Source: Schistosoma haematobium
Taxonomy: Eukaryota > Platyhelminthes > Trematoda > Strigeidida > Schistosomatidae
Direction: 5' to 3'
NCBI RefSeq assembly: GCF_000699445.3
Contig: NC_067202.1
Coordinates: 4,123,458-4,187,457 of the forward strand
DNA: 64,000 nt
Shown here: positions 1-12,500 of the stretch, piece after piece
Numbering within the stretch: position 1 is the stretch's first letter
How the letters are laid out: the number at the start of each line of letters is the position of its first letter
Translations under genes and position numbers: made by a program
The notes under the pieces: generated by a model
What the model was told of the DNA's origin: nothing
Databases searched by the model: none
The model's input: the letters and a program-made list of their open reading frames with translations, nothing else

Positions 1-251
1 ACATCCACTGAAAACTAACAAGCATTGGACAGTTGTTTCTTATCACTGTGCGACTCAACAATGCACTTCTTCGACTCCATCTCAGGAGATTGATTATAGG
101 CATTTCAGACGAACGCTCAACTTTTAGACCTTTGGGCTGATATTCAATTATTTGCATTTCTAAATTTAAAATGTTTATTTAAATATCAGCGATTACTTTA
201 AAAATAAAAGAAAAACAATGATTATATATCATTGAATTATCCCTTGAAAAG

Positions 252-252
<1 letters not shown>

Positions 253-297
<45 letters not shown>
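253..297. repeat. AT microsatellite
   Basis: Uninterrupted TA dinucleotide tract of about 45 bp. Confidence 0.98.
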
Positions 298-301
<4 letters not shown>

Positions 302-379
302 TAAGATTACAGACCGATCGTAGACAATTAAGTGACAAAAAGGCACCCCTGAACGACTCCGTCGCTTGTTATAAGACCA

Positions 380-500
380 TAGACCCTCGATCCAATCCCT
401 GTAGATGAGCATCATTGATGAGTCCCATATTAGGACGAAACAGTCGTTCAATGCTTCATGGTTTATTAATGATAGTCAAATTAATATTAGTCTATATTGT
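380..500 (+). repeat. SINE-A fragment with ribozyme remnant
   Basis: Matches the 3' part of SINE-A: TTGATGAGTCCCATATTAGG, then ACGAAAC and a tail like ATGCTTCATGGTTT. The first core base is changed (UUGAUGA). Confidence 0.6.
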
Positions 501-1639
501 AAGCTATGTAAATATAGAAATGATTGTATCAATAAATAAAGTCCTACTGATGTTTTCATTATTTTACAATATACACAAAATTGACAGGTCATTCACTAGT
601 CAATAAATGAATGAATGACGTGTTTTTAATAATAAATGTCACCAAAATTTAGTTTATTTATAACAATCTATCTCCATCTATCTTTTCTGGTTAATTTTTC
701 ATAGTGATCACTTTGACATGCATAACTTATATTGGTTGTGATACTAATCAAACTGACATTGATCATAATTATTGTTCATTACTTCATTTACTGTACTACT
801 GTAAAATTAAGTATTACCCTCATTTACTAGTTTTAATTAACTGATTAACACATTTGTCATTTATTTTCATTGAATAATAATAATAATGTTACTAAAGACT
901 GAATATGTAACAACAACTCAATGATCACATACACATACTTGTGATCATACGGTAATTAAACTAGTTACTACAGGGGGGGGGATGTGGAGGTTGTTATATT
1001 TTATAGTTTTATATCATAGACTGATAATTAATTAGACAACTATTGAACTTCATAAAACACTGGATTACTTTGATGTTCTAGTGTATGGTATACCTTAGCA
1101 ATGGGCACTGATAACTTCTGGATTCAAACTCAGGATCATCAGGTTGTGCATTGAGCTCTTACTCTCTCAATGGATTATTTAGTGAATCACTAATAAAGTA
1201 ATTTCAATGTTGATAAAAAGAAGAATCTTTCCGGAAGATTTCGACTCCTTTCCAACATTTCTTAATGCTACTTCTATCTCTCATTTTATGCGAAAAAAGA
1301 TGAAGTGTAAAGATATTTAACCGTTTTTTATTACTTAATAAGTGTTTACTATTCAGTATTTATAGAGATTTTCCCGTTTATTAAGTGAATTAATCCTCCA
1401 TCTAAAAGTGTAATATTCACTGGAGATTTCGTTTTTTTTTAAATCTTAAATTATCCAAAATCACTGCTATGAACATAATAGTGTTGCACAACCCAACATA
1501 TTGGATGATAAACATAAATATTTTGAAAGTTGAAGCTTGAATTTAGATCTTTAATGAAAATTAAACTTTTGAGTCCAGCACTTATCCACTAAATAAACGG
1601 GTAACTCCCTTAAAATGCTAGATACTGGGTATTTATAGA

Positions 1640-2060
1640 ATATTGAAAGTTTCTGGACAGCGTGGCACAGGAATTTGAAAGCAGTTAATATTAATTCTGT
1701 CTGGCTCGTTTTTGCCTATTATACGTGTATACCATTGAGATGTAAAGTGTTGGTTAAAGATGATAGACAGGAAATCCCGAAAATTATATTTGTAGGAACT
1801 GATGTTTCCTATCAGATTCGATTCCGTGTCATCCAGCGTTACAGTCAGAAATGTTGCTACTAAACTATCTCAACGGTAACTGACCTCTTATAGTAGTAAG
1901 ATGTACTTCTAGTTGATTAATCATTTAGTGACCAATGTTTTCTTGTCAAACCCATTCTAGTGCTAATCGAATCCGATCGACCAAGTTGCAATATGACTCC
2001 ACTATTAATCTAAGTGATTCGACATCACATGCACTATATTGAGTTATGTAAGATGGTGAC
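1640..2060 (-). repeat. SINE-C, old copy
   Basis: Shares with the 41745-42130 copy the order GACAGGAAA, ATTCCGTGTCATCCAGCGTT, ACAGTCAGAAATGTT, ACTAAACTATC and the far end GATCGACCAAGTTGCAATATG. The ribozyme region is not conserved. Confidence 0.6.
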
Positions 2061-2169
2061 TAGAGAGAGGTTAGTGAACATACAATCCTGGACCTTGATA
2101 TGTGGCATTTTTGTCAAAGATAATACACTTTATATCAGAAGGGTTTTTGTGGATATTATAGTAATTTCA

Positions 2170-2370
2170 ATGGTTAAGATCATGAATCAATTGAAGCTAG
2201 ACCATCATGGAAAACCTGGAAGCACTGGATGGCCGTTTCATCCTATCGTGGGACTCCTCAGCAGTGCACATCCACTACCTCGCCTCGTGAGACTCGAACT
2301 TAGGACCTATCAGTCTCGCGCGCGAGCTCCAACTATTAGACCACTAAGCCAGGCGGCATCCAGCGGTGTT
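2170..2370 (-). repeat. SINE-A (tRNA-like, hammerhead-bearing)
   Basis: Read on the minus strand: a tRNA-like head (GCCTGGCTTAGTGGTCTAAT as A box, AAGTTCGAGTCTCA as B box), then the hammerhead block and the constant 3' end CATGATGGTCTAGCTTCAAT. Confidence 0.8.
2222..2267 (-). ncRNA. Hammerhead ribozyme core (SINE-A type)
   Basis: Minus strand: stem I GCACUG with CAGUGC, core CUGAGGA and GAAA, stem II GUCC with GGAU, cleavage triplet AUC. Stem III is weakened (ACGGCCAU, one mismatch). All invariant core bases are present, N7 being G. Confidence 0.6.
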
Positions 2371-3239
2371 AAGAATAATTATAAACCTTTCTGTAAGAAA
2401 AGAAATTAGAATATAATAGTCTTTTTGTCCGTAAATAATCACAATTTTTTGTTTTTATTAAGAGGATTGTATTGTCTTGTAATTCTTCTCTATTTAGTTA
2501 CAAAATTGAACATGTTAGAGTGCGTGTGTGTGTGTCTGCGCGCATGACTCGGTTTAGAAGAAATGATTCAGTTTTATTAATTGTACCTGCTTGACATACA
2601 TAGAGAGTAATAATAGTAACAATAATAATAATAACAGTCTAATCGCATCTGAATATGATCAGGTATTGTGTGTTTTGTTCGTCTCTATGTTTATGTATAT
2701 ATAGATATGTGTGTGAGTGTGTTCATCTTTGTCTATGTTTGATAGTTTTCATCTCCTTTTTTTTGTGCTTCTTCCTTCATAGATTGATTACACTATCATT
2801 TTGTTCTTTGCCCATCCTTGCCTACCCCCCGTCTCTCTCTCTTACATAATATTTTTGACCCTGTTTAATTTAACGTATAATTTTTTCGCTTTTTTTCCCG
2901 TTTTCTGTAGTCAGCAAATTAACGTTCATTACCGTTTATTATTTTCTATTTAATTTTGCTTACTGTTAACTCATTTGTTAAATTTCTTTCTTTAAAATAC
3001 AATTACTATACCTTTTTGTTCTGGATTCATTTGGTTTTTATATGTATCTGAGTGTGTGTATTTATGCAGAGTGTTGTATTATGTACAACTGGGGAATTGT
3101 TGAAAATAAAATAGTACTGGACAATTGGTTTATCCCCGTTCGAGATTTGTATGTGCCACTGTTTATCCACCGATCACATATGAAATAGAATTCAATTTCA
3201 CCCTAAGTAAGTGTTTGTCCAAGTCATGTTTATGGAATA

Positions 3240-3500
3240 TAAACTACGTGGTTGGAGTTTGCACGATAACTACTATCAGTAGTCAGAAATATTAGATGGC
3301 ATGGGTCAGAATCGATTACAGCAGTTCAAATGTATTGACTCCCTGACCTTACTCTGCATGTTCAGTTTCGGTTTTCCTTTTTTCAAACCATATTTTCAAT
3401 TGATATATATTGGGTGTTTGGATCTTACTCAGTGTGCTTAATTAAGACTGCAGTTGACCAACCTTTTGATATATATATGCATCCTACGGGAATTGCCTCG
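3240..3500 (+). repeat. F-family non-LTR 3' end, old
   Basis: Shares GTGGTTGGAGTTTGCACGAT, GATGGCATGGGTCAGAATCG and ACAGCAGTTC...TTGACTCCCTG with the F consensus. Confidence 0.55.
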
Positions 3501-3529
3501 ATATTTCTATCAATTTACAATGATTCTAG

Positions 3530-3665
3530 GCGGAGATGAATGGTGGCTGGTAGTGGAGTTCACGATGCATGTTTCGTCCTAGTTTGAACTCGTCAGTTGG
3601 ATGTACCTGCATCCCAGAGTTGATATTTGTACCGGGACGAAACCCACATCCTAGATTCTACTGCT
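3530..3665. repeat. SINE-B ribozyme remnants, both orientations
   Basis: The minus strand has CATCCAACTGACGAG, then AGGACGAAAC, AACTCCACTACCAGCCACC: an Sm-alpha-like hammerhead whose stem I no longer pairs. The plus strand then shows GGGACGAAACCCACATCCTA and GATTCTACTGCTAGACATTA, the end of a second copy. Confidence 0.6.
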
Positions 3666-3944
3666 AGACATTATCCATATTTTCAATGTTTATCTCTGTC
3701 ATTGCCTGTAGAATTATTTCTAACTCTTTTATTCATCTTATTAATTTAATTTGTTCTCACTGATTAAATGTGATAACCAGGCTTCGTGTACATTCGTATC
3801 CTGGCTTTATGTTGATCATATTTGGCTATAAAAATATACTGATCAGTGTTTTAGAATTTTTAATCGACTCTTCAATGAAAACTATTCCAAATTAACCTTT
3901 ATTAAAAGCCTATAATAAAATGATATGTATTTCATTGCTTTAAA

Positions 3945-4435
3945 AGTATTTATTTATTTATGTAAACACATGAACATTGATGCAATCAGGCGCCACACTT
4001 CACCATTCAATTTGTGTGAGGGGTGTAATACTGCCCAAATACCCGAACCAAAAGTGGTGTTTTTATAGATCCACTACACGAGCCTTTTGTCCACAGATCT
4101 AATCCACAATGAAGTGGAACAACGTTAAGAAATGCAGTCTCATGTTTTATACGCCATTTGTTCCTTCAGGATCCTGGAGCCCACGTGCACTATTATTTTG
4201 AAATTAGGGTTTTCCAAGTGCCTTAGGTGGACCCTCCGTGTCCACCAATCAGATTTGCGTGCCAAACATTCGCTTTTCATCCTCTCAATTTCGTAAACAA
4301 CACACCCGCGGCTTGAAGGTAGTGAGTAGGACTTTCTTGATAGTGGCTGTATACTCGTGATCTCATATGTAAGAATTTGGAGAGGGAGAGCTGAGTCTTT
4401 CCATCCTCAGTCGTACCAGGGCACTCGGCGGTTTG
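3945..4435 (-). repeat. D repeat, degenerate copy
   Basis: Reverse complement of the D consensus: TTTATGTAAACACATGAACA at its 3' end, through CCATTTGTTCCTTCAGGATC, to GAGAGGGAGAGCTGAGTC and GTACCAGGGCACTCGG. Confidence 0.8.
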
Positions 4436-5162
4436 AAAGAATCACCATCCTATTCTTTACAATTTGTTGTAATGAGAAAGTGATGTAACAAGTTGTGTTG
4501 GCAGATCTCCATATTGAAACAGTAACTAGAAAGTTATTCTTAAAACATTGATTCATTAGACAAAGGAAAGAAAAAGAACACGTCTTTACGTAAGATTCAT
4601 ACGAAATTGTTTTTCTTTTTTTATGACCGATGAAAAAAACACAGTAGAATGTGTATGAACAAATTATTGTTACATTTTTAATTAGTTACAAAAATGTCTT
4701 TTCAGATCGGGAGATAATTTACTTAATTGGGTTAAACTATGTATTGTGATTTCTTTATAATTATGTTTGATGGTATTATAATACATAGTTGAACTAAAGA
4801 TTCTTTTAATAGTTTACTTCAAAGATTGGTCTTAGTTCTATAACCATTGAAAATAAGGAAGTATTGAATAGTTGTTTGATCCTAGTATAGAACTGTAATA
4901 TATAGACCTCGACAAATCCCCTTAATCTTCATCAGAATTATCTGCTCGCTAATGAATAATTTCTAAGAGGTAATTTGAAGAGTTCTAAGTGAAGGCTGTA
5001 ACAGCTGGAGTTCAATCATGTTGATTATATGACAGTTACCTATCATTAATATCGGAAGATAGTTGCGCAATACTGCGAATTTATTCAAGTTAGATGTGTA
5101 AACGATTGGATATCTACTCAGTAGTCTGAATATTACTCGCTTGCAGTAAGACCTGAAAATCC

Positions 5163-5255
5163 TCAATGGGGTCGTGGACAAGCACCGTAAAGAGTCCCAT
5201 ACTAAAACGAAATGGTTATCCGGTGCTTCCCAATATTTTAATGGTCATCTAATTA
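5163..5255 (+). repeat. SINE-A 3' fragment
   Basis: GGGGTCGTGGACAAGCACCG, AGAGTCCCATACTAAAACGA, AATGGTTATCCGGTGCTTCC: a decayed ribozyme block. Confidence 0.6.
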
Positions 5256-5435
5256 TAAATAATTCATGATGTAAAGTATTCAAATGTATTTTTTGCATTT
5301 TCTTAGGATTCTAATTCATCAAAATAACTTTCTGCCTTTCGTTAAAATATTGCTTATGATTTTTTACATTACCATTACGTCTCTCCCCTGTGTTTATTTA
5401 ATAATATTACTAACAGTAATGATTCTCATTTAGAC

Positions 5436-5575
5436 TACATGGAATGTGGCTACCGATGGAATCCAGGACTCACATTTCGTCCTATATGGGACTCGTCAGC
5501 TGGTTGCACCTGACACATCCCAGATTGATGTTTGCTCCTAGATTCGAACCAACTACAGTACCGTTTGCTTCAAAC
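5436..5575 (-). repeat. SINE-B (Sm-alpha-like)
   Basis: Minus strand: AGCAAACGGTACTGTAGTTG, GTTCGAATCTAGGAGCAAAC (B-box-like), then the hammerhead and GATTCCATCGGTAGCCAC. This is the layout of the described Sm-alpha family of Schistosoma. Confidence 0.8.
5463..5503 (-). ncRNA. Hammerhead ribozyme (Sm-alpha type), complete core
   Basis: Minus strand: stem I CCAG with CUGG, core CUGACGA, stem II GUCC with GGAC (loop CAUAUA), core GAAA, minimal stem III, cleavage triplet GUC. Every invariant base is in place. Cleavage would fall between 5467 and 5466. Confidence 0.78.
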
Positions 5576-6977
5576 ACCATCATGGTCCTGTCTTTTTTTC
5601 CAAATATAAAAAATATCTTATCGATTATGTGAATTTTATGCGAACACTATTATGAAGCGAAGTCACATACGTTTTCAGTGCTGCTTGGAATTCTTAATGT
5701 TAACTGACTATATGTCAATAGGTAGATATTTAATTCTTTATGATCGGTCCCGACGTTTCAAAGAAAATAGCTGAATTAAATCTCACCTCTTTTATAGCAT
5801 TTAAATAAACGATTTAATAAAATACTTATTGAAGAATGGTCTAAGCGAAATGTCACACTTTAAGTAACTTTTCCGAATAATGTTGATTTTTAATGGTATC
5901 TTCTTCACAAACAAATAGAGTCCTACATAAAGAAGAAATAGTTGTCCATTCCCGATTGGTTTTCAATAATATTCTATATAGTGCTAATTCATGACGAGTA
6001 CTCTTTAAAAAAATGAAAAAAGTACATCACCTCCGTGACCCCACACTTTCTCAATTATCTGTTCACTACTAAGTAGTTTTGAAATAACCTTGTGAGAATT
6101 TTTGATTACTAAATTTCAACGATTTCAAAAGTGAGACTGTCATCACCCATGGCATTACATAACCATCATCCTACCATATCACTAAGATCGGAAATTCCAA
6201 TATAAACATTTAATTTCAACTCAGTGGTCTAAATGTAACGCATTCATCAAAATTTTCAAAAGTCCTGGATTCAGCCTTTCGTCGGGTCACAGACAAACCT
6301 TACTAAACAGTTACCCAATACTAAAATGAAACTAATTTCCAGTAGTCCCTTATTTTCTGTTACCATAGTTGGTTCTAATCCATAACTACATGTTACTACC
6401 TAGAAATAGATAACAAACAGAAAATATTGCATCAAAGTTAATGAAAATATTACCATTGATTGATCACTGAGTTAGGACTGATTTCATGTATGTCCATTCA
6501 TACCTAGTGTCGACCGAGTAAGATTTCCTATTGTGAAACTGGGTAACAAGTAATCGAGTCCATCAGAAAACATCATCGCTCTTAAGATCACAAATACACC
6601 TTGCTTACAAGTAGTATCGAATAGCATGAAACCGTTGTTGAGATGGATTTTTTGTTGTTGTTGACAATCTCCAACTACCATCTTACATGAATATTTTCTT
6701 AACAAAATATTACATTGTTTAGTCATTGTTATCATCAACATTCCATATACATATGCTCTGATTAATGAGTTTTTTTCCAACTATTTTTTTGTATTCATAT
6801 TCCGAAGGTTTCAATTCATGGGAGCTTTTTTCTATTCAAATGTCATTTAAATATCTGATACACTTTGTTAACTAGTTTCTATGTGGATTTATATATGTAA
6901 ATCTTTGTTTGTATTTTCCTTCACACATACACACACTCTCTCTGATATTATCACGTTGTGTATTATTTTACTAATAG

Positions 6978-7105
6978 ATGTTCAATTACCAGTATTTTGG
7001 CGCCCTACAGATATTTTTAATATAATGAACAGAAAACCTTTAACAAAAGTTGAAGGACCTCGAATTTACACTATAAATCTTGCGTTAACGCTTGATTATC
7101 ATTTA
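6978..7105 (+). CDS. ADAM exon 1 in window: end of prodomain / start of metalloprotease-like domain
   Basis: The exon follows CTAATAG and ends at TTA before GTAAGT. It opens with two bases completing a codon split by the previous, unseen intron, and closes in phase 0. The peptide runs from [11 protein letters not shown] to [18 protein letters not shown]. The last part fits the first beta strand of ADAM catalytic domains (the VELxLVxDH position), with a hydrophobic strand then D-Y-H. The exon calls for an upstream exon carrying the prodomain, signal peptide and ATG. I could not pick one out with confidence in 1-6977. Confidence 0.82.
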
Positions 7106-9505
7106 GTAAGTTGATGTTAGACAATTTGTTTTTCGAGTTTTTTTTTTCTTTTAATAATTTAACTAAAATCAACTTTGAGGGGAATTACTACCGTTTTTCA
7201 AGTGGATAAAAACTGACAATTGTATGTGTATGTATGTGTGTGTGTGTGAACGAGGGAATATTGTTGACAGGTAATGAAATAACTATACATGTATAACTAG
7301 ATTTCAATAAATGGTATGTTCTTTTCATCTGAAATAACATACTATCTTGGTATCAAAATGTTGATTATATTATATATGAACATGGCTTTGCATTATTTAC
7401 TAGAGCAACCGTCGAGAAAACATACTATACTGTTAAATTGATTGTTATTACAAACAACTAAACCAATTATTCCACATAGGATTAAGCGTTGTGTAAACAA
7501 TTGAATCACGTCCCATTTTATTTACCAATTCACTTGTGTGTGGGGGGGGGTTGACACACAAATGCGTCAGGTGTAGTAAGTGATCTTTGCAATCAAGGTT
7601 TATTCGATTTGTACCGAAATGGCTCAAGTCAGTCAGTCAGCAACAACGTAGAACTTCTTACGTACGTAAATCAGTTCGAGTTAGCTAGCAGCAAATACTC
7701 TGATAAACAGAGGAATTAGGAAATCATGTTGATCAATAGTAAAATGCACAATTGAAACAGGACATAGAATTGAACTTAATATATTTTTTAAAGTGTTGTA
7801 AAGAGATTGTCAAGGATAAGTTCTTTAGAAAAGTCCCTTAGCCATTCGAAATTTGTTTCATGTGCACCGAAAAACAATAATTTATCGTAACCTTGAATCT
7901 TCTCTGATGATTTTCAATGCATTAGAAAACTTCAGTTGGTATCTTCTTATTTTTTCTATATTATTTCACCATCTTTTTTCATTCATATGCAATTCAATGA
8001 TCACTTTATATTGATCCAATTCTGAAATAGATTCAACTGACATTCATTAATTTTAAGAAATCAATGCTCTGATAAGTAATATGCATATCTTGATTGTTTC
8101 TTTGAAATGTACAGCGTAATAATTTTTGTAGATCAACTTTATCGTTCTCATTGACTTAATGAAACTAATAAAACGAAATAGTTAACGTTGAAAAAGATAA
8201 ACAATGATAAGAAATCTCTGACCAGTTCAGTATGATGAAAAGAATAGTAACTGATTGAACCAATAGTAAAAATGTTCGTTTTCAATTAGCCCGTAAAATT
8301 TATGAATGAAGAAATCATAAAATAACTGTTACTTATACTTAATCACGTTGAATATATTATATGAGTAGCATCGATGATAGTCCTGCAATATCTTGAATCG
8401 ACACTTCAGTAACCTCGATATTTGTCAACCATCCATCATTGCATTTTGTAACTTACTCGCTAAAAATACTGAACGTTCCGGAAGAGAGCTAGAGGCGGCC
8501 AAACTAAATCGTAGTATCATTTCATAAATTCATTGGATGCTTATCTGAGCTGTGTTGTAAAGTGTAGACTACCTGTCTGGGGTCTTTCACGATAACCATG
8601 ATCAGTAATCGGAGACCACAAGTGATGTAGATAGGAATCGATCACAATGGCACAGAAGCACTCGCTTTTTATCTACTTCTAGATCTTGATTCCCAGTATT
8701 CCTCTATATATACCTTCTCATTAAACCTTTTTGAAACATTCTCAGTGCATAGCCCTTACCATCATCATTACTATTGCAGTATATTGATTTCTTTTCAAAT
8801 TCATCTGTTCGTGTTGATGTGTTCTGGCCACTTAGGTTAATGCACATTTTTGCCAAAGCTCCACGTTGATTGGTGACTGATTGGTTGAAGGCTGTGAATT
8901 TTGATCTCTGATGGCTGAAGGTCTCGAATACATACTATTGATAGAATTAAGGCATTGTAACTATAAGCATACTATTGAGACATTATTAGACCATTATTCT
9001 TGCGTACACACATAAATACACGCATACATGGATATAACAGTTGTCATCGCTAATTAGTATGCTTTTTTTCTAATGTGATCCATATACTACTTAATTTTCT
9101 GAAAAAAAATATAATCTCAAAAATCTGTGCTACCGTTTGGGAATTTTATCCCTTTTTAAATGAATAAACAATCAACCATGTTTATGTATGTTCTAATGTA
9201 CATACTGAATGTGTGTGTGTGCATTGATAATGCTGAAGATTTCATCATCATTTATACACTATCGAAATGGAATAATTTGTTTACGAAAGGCAAATAATAA
9301 TCAACATTTTCTTAATTGAAATAATGAATTTTACTATTTCTTTTTCCATATTCTTCTTTCTTTTCTTTTTTTTTTACAGTTTTCATCGTTTGGTCATAAT
9401 CTGGAACGTGGTATTCATTATTTAAGCAATGTGTTAAATCAAGTAACTAAAGTGAGTGTATATGTGTATGTTCCTGTAGTTAGTAATTATGTCAGATAAG
9501 GCACA

Positions 9506-9565
<60 letters not shown>

Positions 9566-12500
9566 TAATAGATCTCAGGATATCATTTAAAACTAGGGAG
9601 TAATGAACAACTGTTTCCTCCTATCAAAAGATTTCTCAGTACATTCTTCACCGGACCTCGAACCTAAAGCACACTTACTCAGGTCTTGAGACAAACACTC
9701 ATGTGTTTTTCCCTGAAAATTTTTTTTTCTCTCTGTTAAGTCAATTATTTTCTGAGTTAATGGATATTTATTTATTTCATCACATTGTTGATTTCTACAT
9801 TCATTGTTTTAACATTAGAACTGTCAATAAGAATTTTTGTCAATCGTTGAGATCATGAGTCAGTTTAAGCTAGACCGCCATGGAAAACCTGGAAGCACTG
9901 GACGACCGCTTCGTCCTACTGTAGGACTCCTCAGCAGTGCGCATCCACGATCAACCGGGTCGGTTGTGAGATAGTAACTCACTGAAAACAATTTCGTGGA
10001 TTGGTTGAAGTTAGACATTAACACCGTTGAATGCTGGCTCAGTGGTGTAATGGTTAGGCGCTCGAGCGCGGGACTGATAGGTCACGGGCTCGAATCCCTC
10101 GAGGCGGGTTCGTGAATGAACACTGTTCAGGTGTACCACAATAGGACGAAACGGTCGTCCAGTGCTTCCAAGTTTTCCATGGTGGTCTAGCAACCAGCAA
10201 GTGATGTAGGAGGTCGAACACATAGAATGATACCATAAAGGAATATGTTTTAAAAATAAAAAAACAATGTAGTCATACGAAGCATATGGAGAGCTTTATG
10301 TTTAATCGTTGAGGTGATTGAAACTATAAGACGTATCTACGATCTTGAGATAACAGTTAATTACTTACGCCTGCTACTCCCAATGGAGCATAGGCCGCCG
10401 ACCAGCATTCTCCAATCCACTCTGTCTTAGGCCTTCCTTTCCAATTCTATACTATTTTTGTTTATTCTTCTCATGTCTGTCTCTACTTCTCAGCGTAATA
10501 TGTTCTTTAGTCATTCTCTTCTCCGTTGGCCTTGAGGATTCCAAGTAATGAGGGCTTGCCTTGTAACACAGTTAAGTGCTTTCCTCAATGTGTGTCCTAT
10601 CCACTTCCAGTGCTTCTTCCTGATTTATTCCTCCTCTGAGATTTGGTGTGTTCTGTACCACAGTAGGTTGTTGCCGATAGTGTTTGGCCGACAGATTTGA
10701 AGTATTTTGCGTAGACAGCTGTTAATAAACACTTGTATCTTTTGGATGATGGATTTCGTAGTTCTCCAAGTTTCCGCTCCATACAGTAGAACTGTCTTGA
10801 CATTTGTATTGAAAATTCTGACTTTAGTGTTGGTTGACCGACAATTACAGGATTTTGTTGATAAAAACAATTAAAAATGACAATAAAAAATGTATATTTA
10901 ACTCCAGTCTTAACTATAAAATTCCTTTAATAATTACTTTTTCTTTTCTATTTGACCATTACCAATTAACTGTTGTTTTCCGAAATACAATAAGATCGTC
11001 CATATAGGGTTGTGGAGGTTGTTGAGTTTTAAGATCATGACCATTGGAAACTGGGAAGCACTGGATGTCCGTTTCCTTTTAGTATAAGAATGAGTATTCA
11101 CAATCTCGCACGTGAGACTTGAACGCAGTACTCTCCGTTTCGTGCACGAACGCTTAACCTCTAGACCACTGAGCCGGTATCAACCAATCCACGAGGAGTC
11201 TCACACCAGGACGAAATGTTCGTCCAGCCCTTCTACTTTTCCAACGGTGGTCTAACATTGATCAGTTCATGATCACAATAAGATCATTTAACGATTTAAT
11301 CTGTAAAGGCTTAACTAATCTCCAAAAACCTTTAATACGTTGATAATAATCCTGTGCTAGCTAGTGACCAATTTGTGGATACAATTCCAGGAGCTTTAGT
11401 GAGTAACATGTTGAATATGAGACAGTTATCCGCTTCAACAATTGAAAATGACCGAGAAATTTGTCACGACTTGACTGAAGTTAAACATATACTAACCATT
11501 AGACGACTTAATGGTCTAAGAGTGAATTGTTGGCGCACCAACCCGAAGTGAGGTCTTGAGTTCGATTCACTGTGAAATGGTCGTGGTTACGCATTGTTGA
11601 TGAGATCAGTTTATGATTTCATCTACGAATATTCAACAATCTCCACAAAACCTTTATACCTACAAAATCAAATATAAAATAGTTTGCATTAATTTCTTCC
11701 AATGTATATATGGGCGTGTTTTTTTTGTATTCTCGATAGCCGATAAACTTGACCTGTGTTGCTGTTTGTTTGCTTATTAGATGATTACATTTATGTATAC
11801 ACTATCTGCTAACCTTTGTACATAACTTACACACATATGTACAGATATATGTGTACGCATACTGCTGACCTGATGTATATACGCTGCTTTTTATTGCTAA
11901 CATCATTTTACTAATTATAAATATGTATTTTTATGTAGTTGTAGTGAGAATACATTTACAATATGAGTCATTATGCTCCTACATCATCGGTGCCACCCCG
12001 TAGTAGCACATCTGGCCGTTGTGTTTATTTATTCATTTATTTTCATCGTACATATGTAAACATGTATATGTGTGTGTGTTGTATCTGCACATCCACCCAC
12101 ACGCACACACAGACACATGCACATGTTACTGTAAATCTAATAGTAAATGAGAATACACTGATTTATGTATTCCCCTGATGGAATCTGATGATCTATCTCT
12201 CATTCAGTCGCTAGCTGTCTGTTTTTGGTTTTTGTAATAGATAATGAGAGAAGAAACAATGAAATTTATAGGGGCACATATTGTTTCTTAGTTTTATTTT
12301 TTTAACCCCTACTTTCGAAATGGGAAAAAAATGAAATGTAAATAACAAGTGTAGTTTTTGTTTCTTTTTCAATTACATTTTGCCTAACTACAATCCCAGA
12401 TATTACACACATTTGTATATAAAGAAATGTGGGTTTTGTATTTGATTTCTCTCCCCACTCATTAACTGTTCATCAACATTTTTACAGATGTATGATTCAT

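Larger units (their letters stand above)
1..6977. other. 5' flank or upstream intron: repeats, no gene recognised
   Basis: This is AT-rich non-coding sequence holding SINE-A, SINE-B, SINE-C, D and F fragments listed separately. The prodomain and signal-peptide exons expected upstream of exon 1 could be hidden here as short exons or lie outside the window. I searched for ADAM prodomain-like peptides by eye and found none I can defend. Stretches such as 521-1630, 2410-3230, 4450-5150 and 5580-6970 show nothing I can name. Confidence 0.5.

Noticed and set aside
179..451. Open frame with a Tyr-Ile repeat
   Set aside because: Translation of the AT microsatellite at 253-297.
3595..3660. Plus-strand complete hammerhead
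   Set aside because: Only GACGAAAC and the downstream strand remain; the CUGANGA box is absent.
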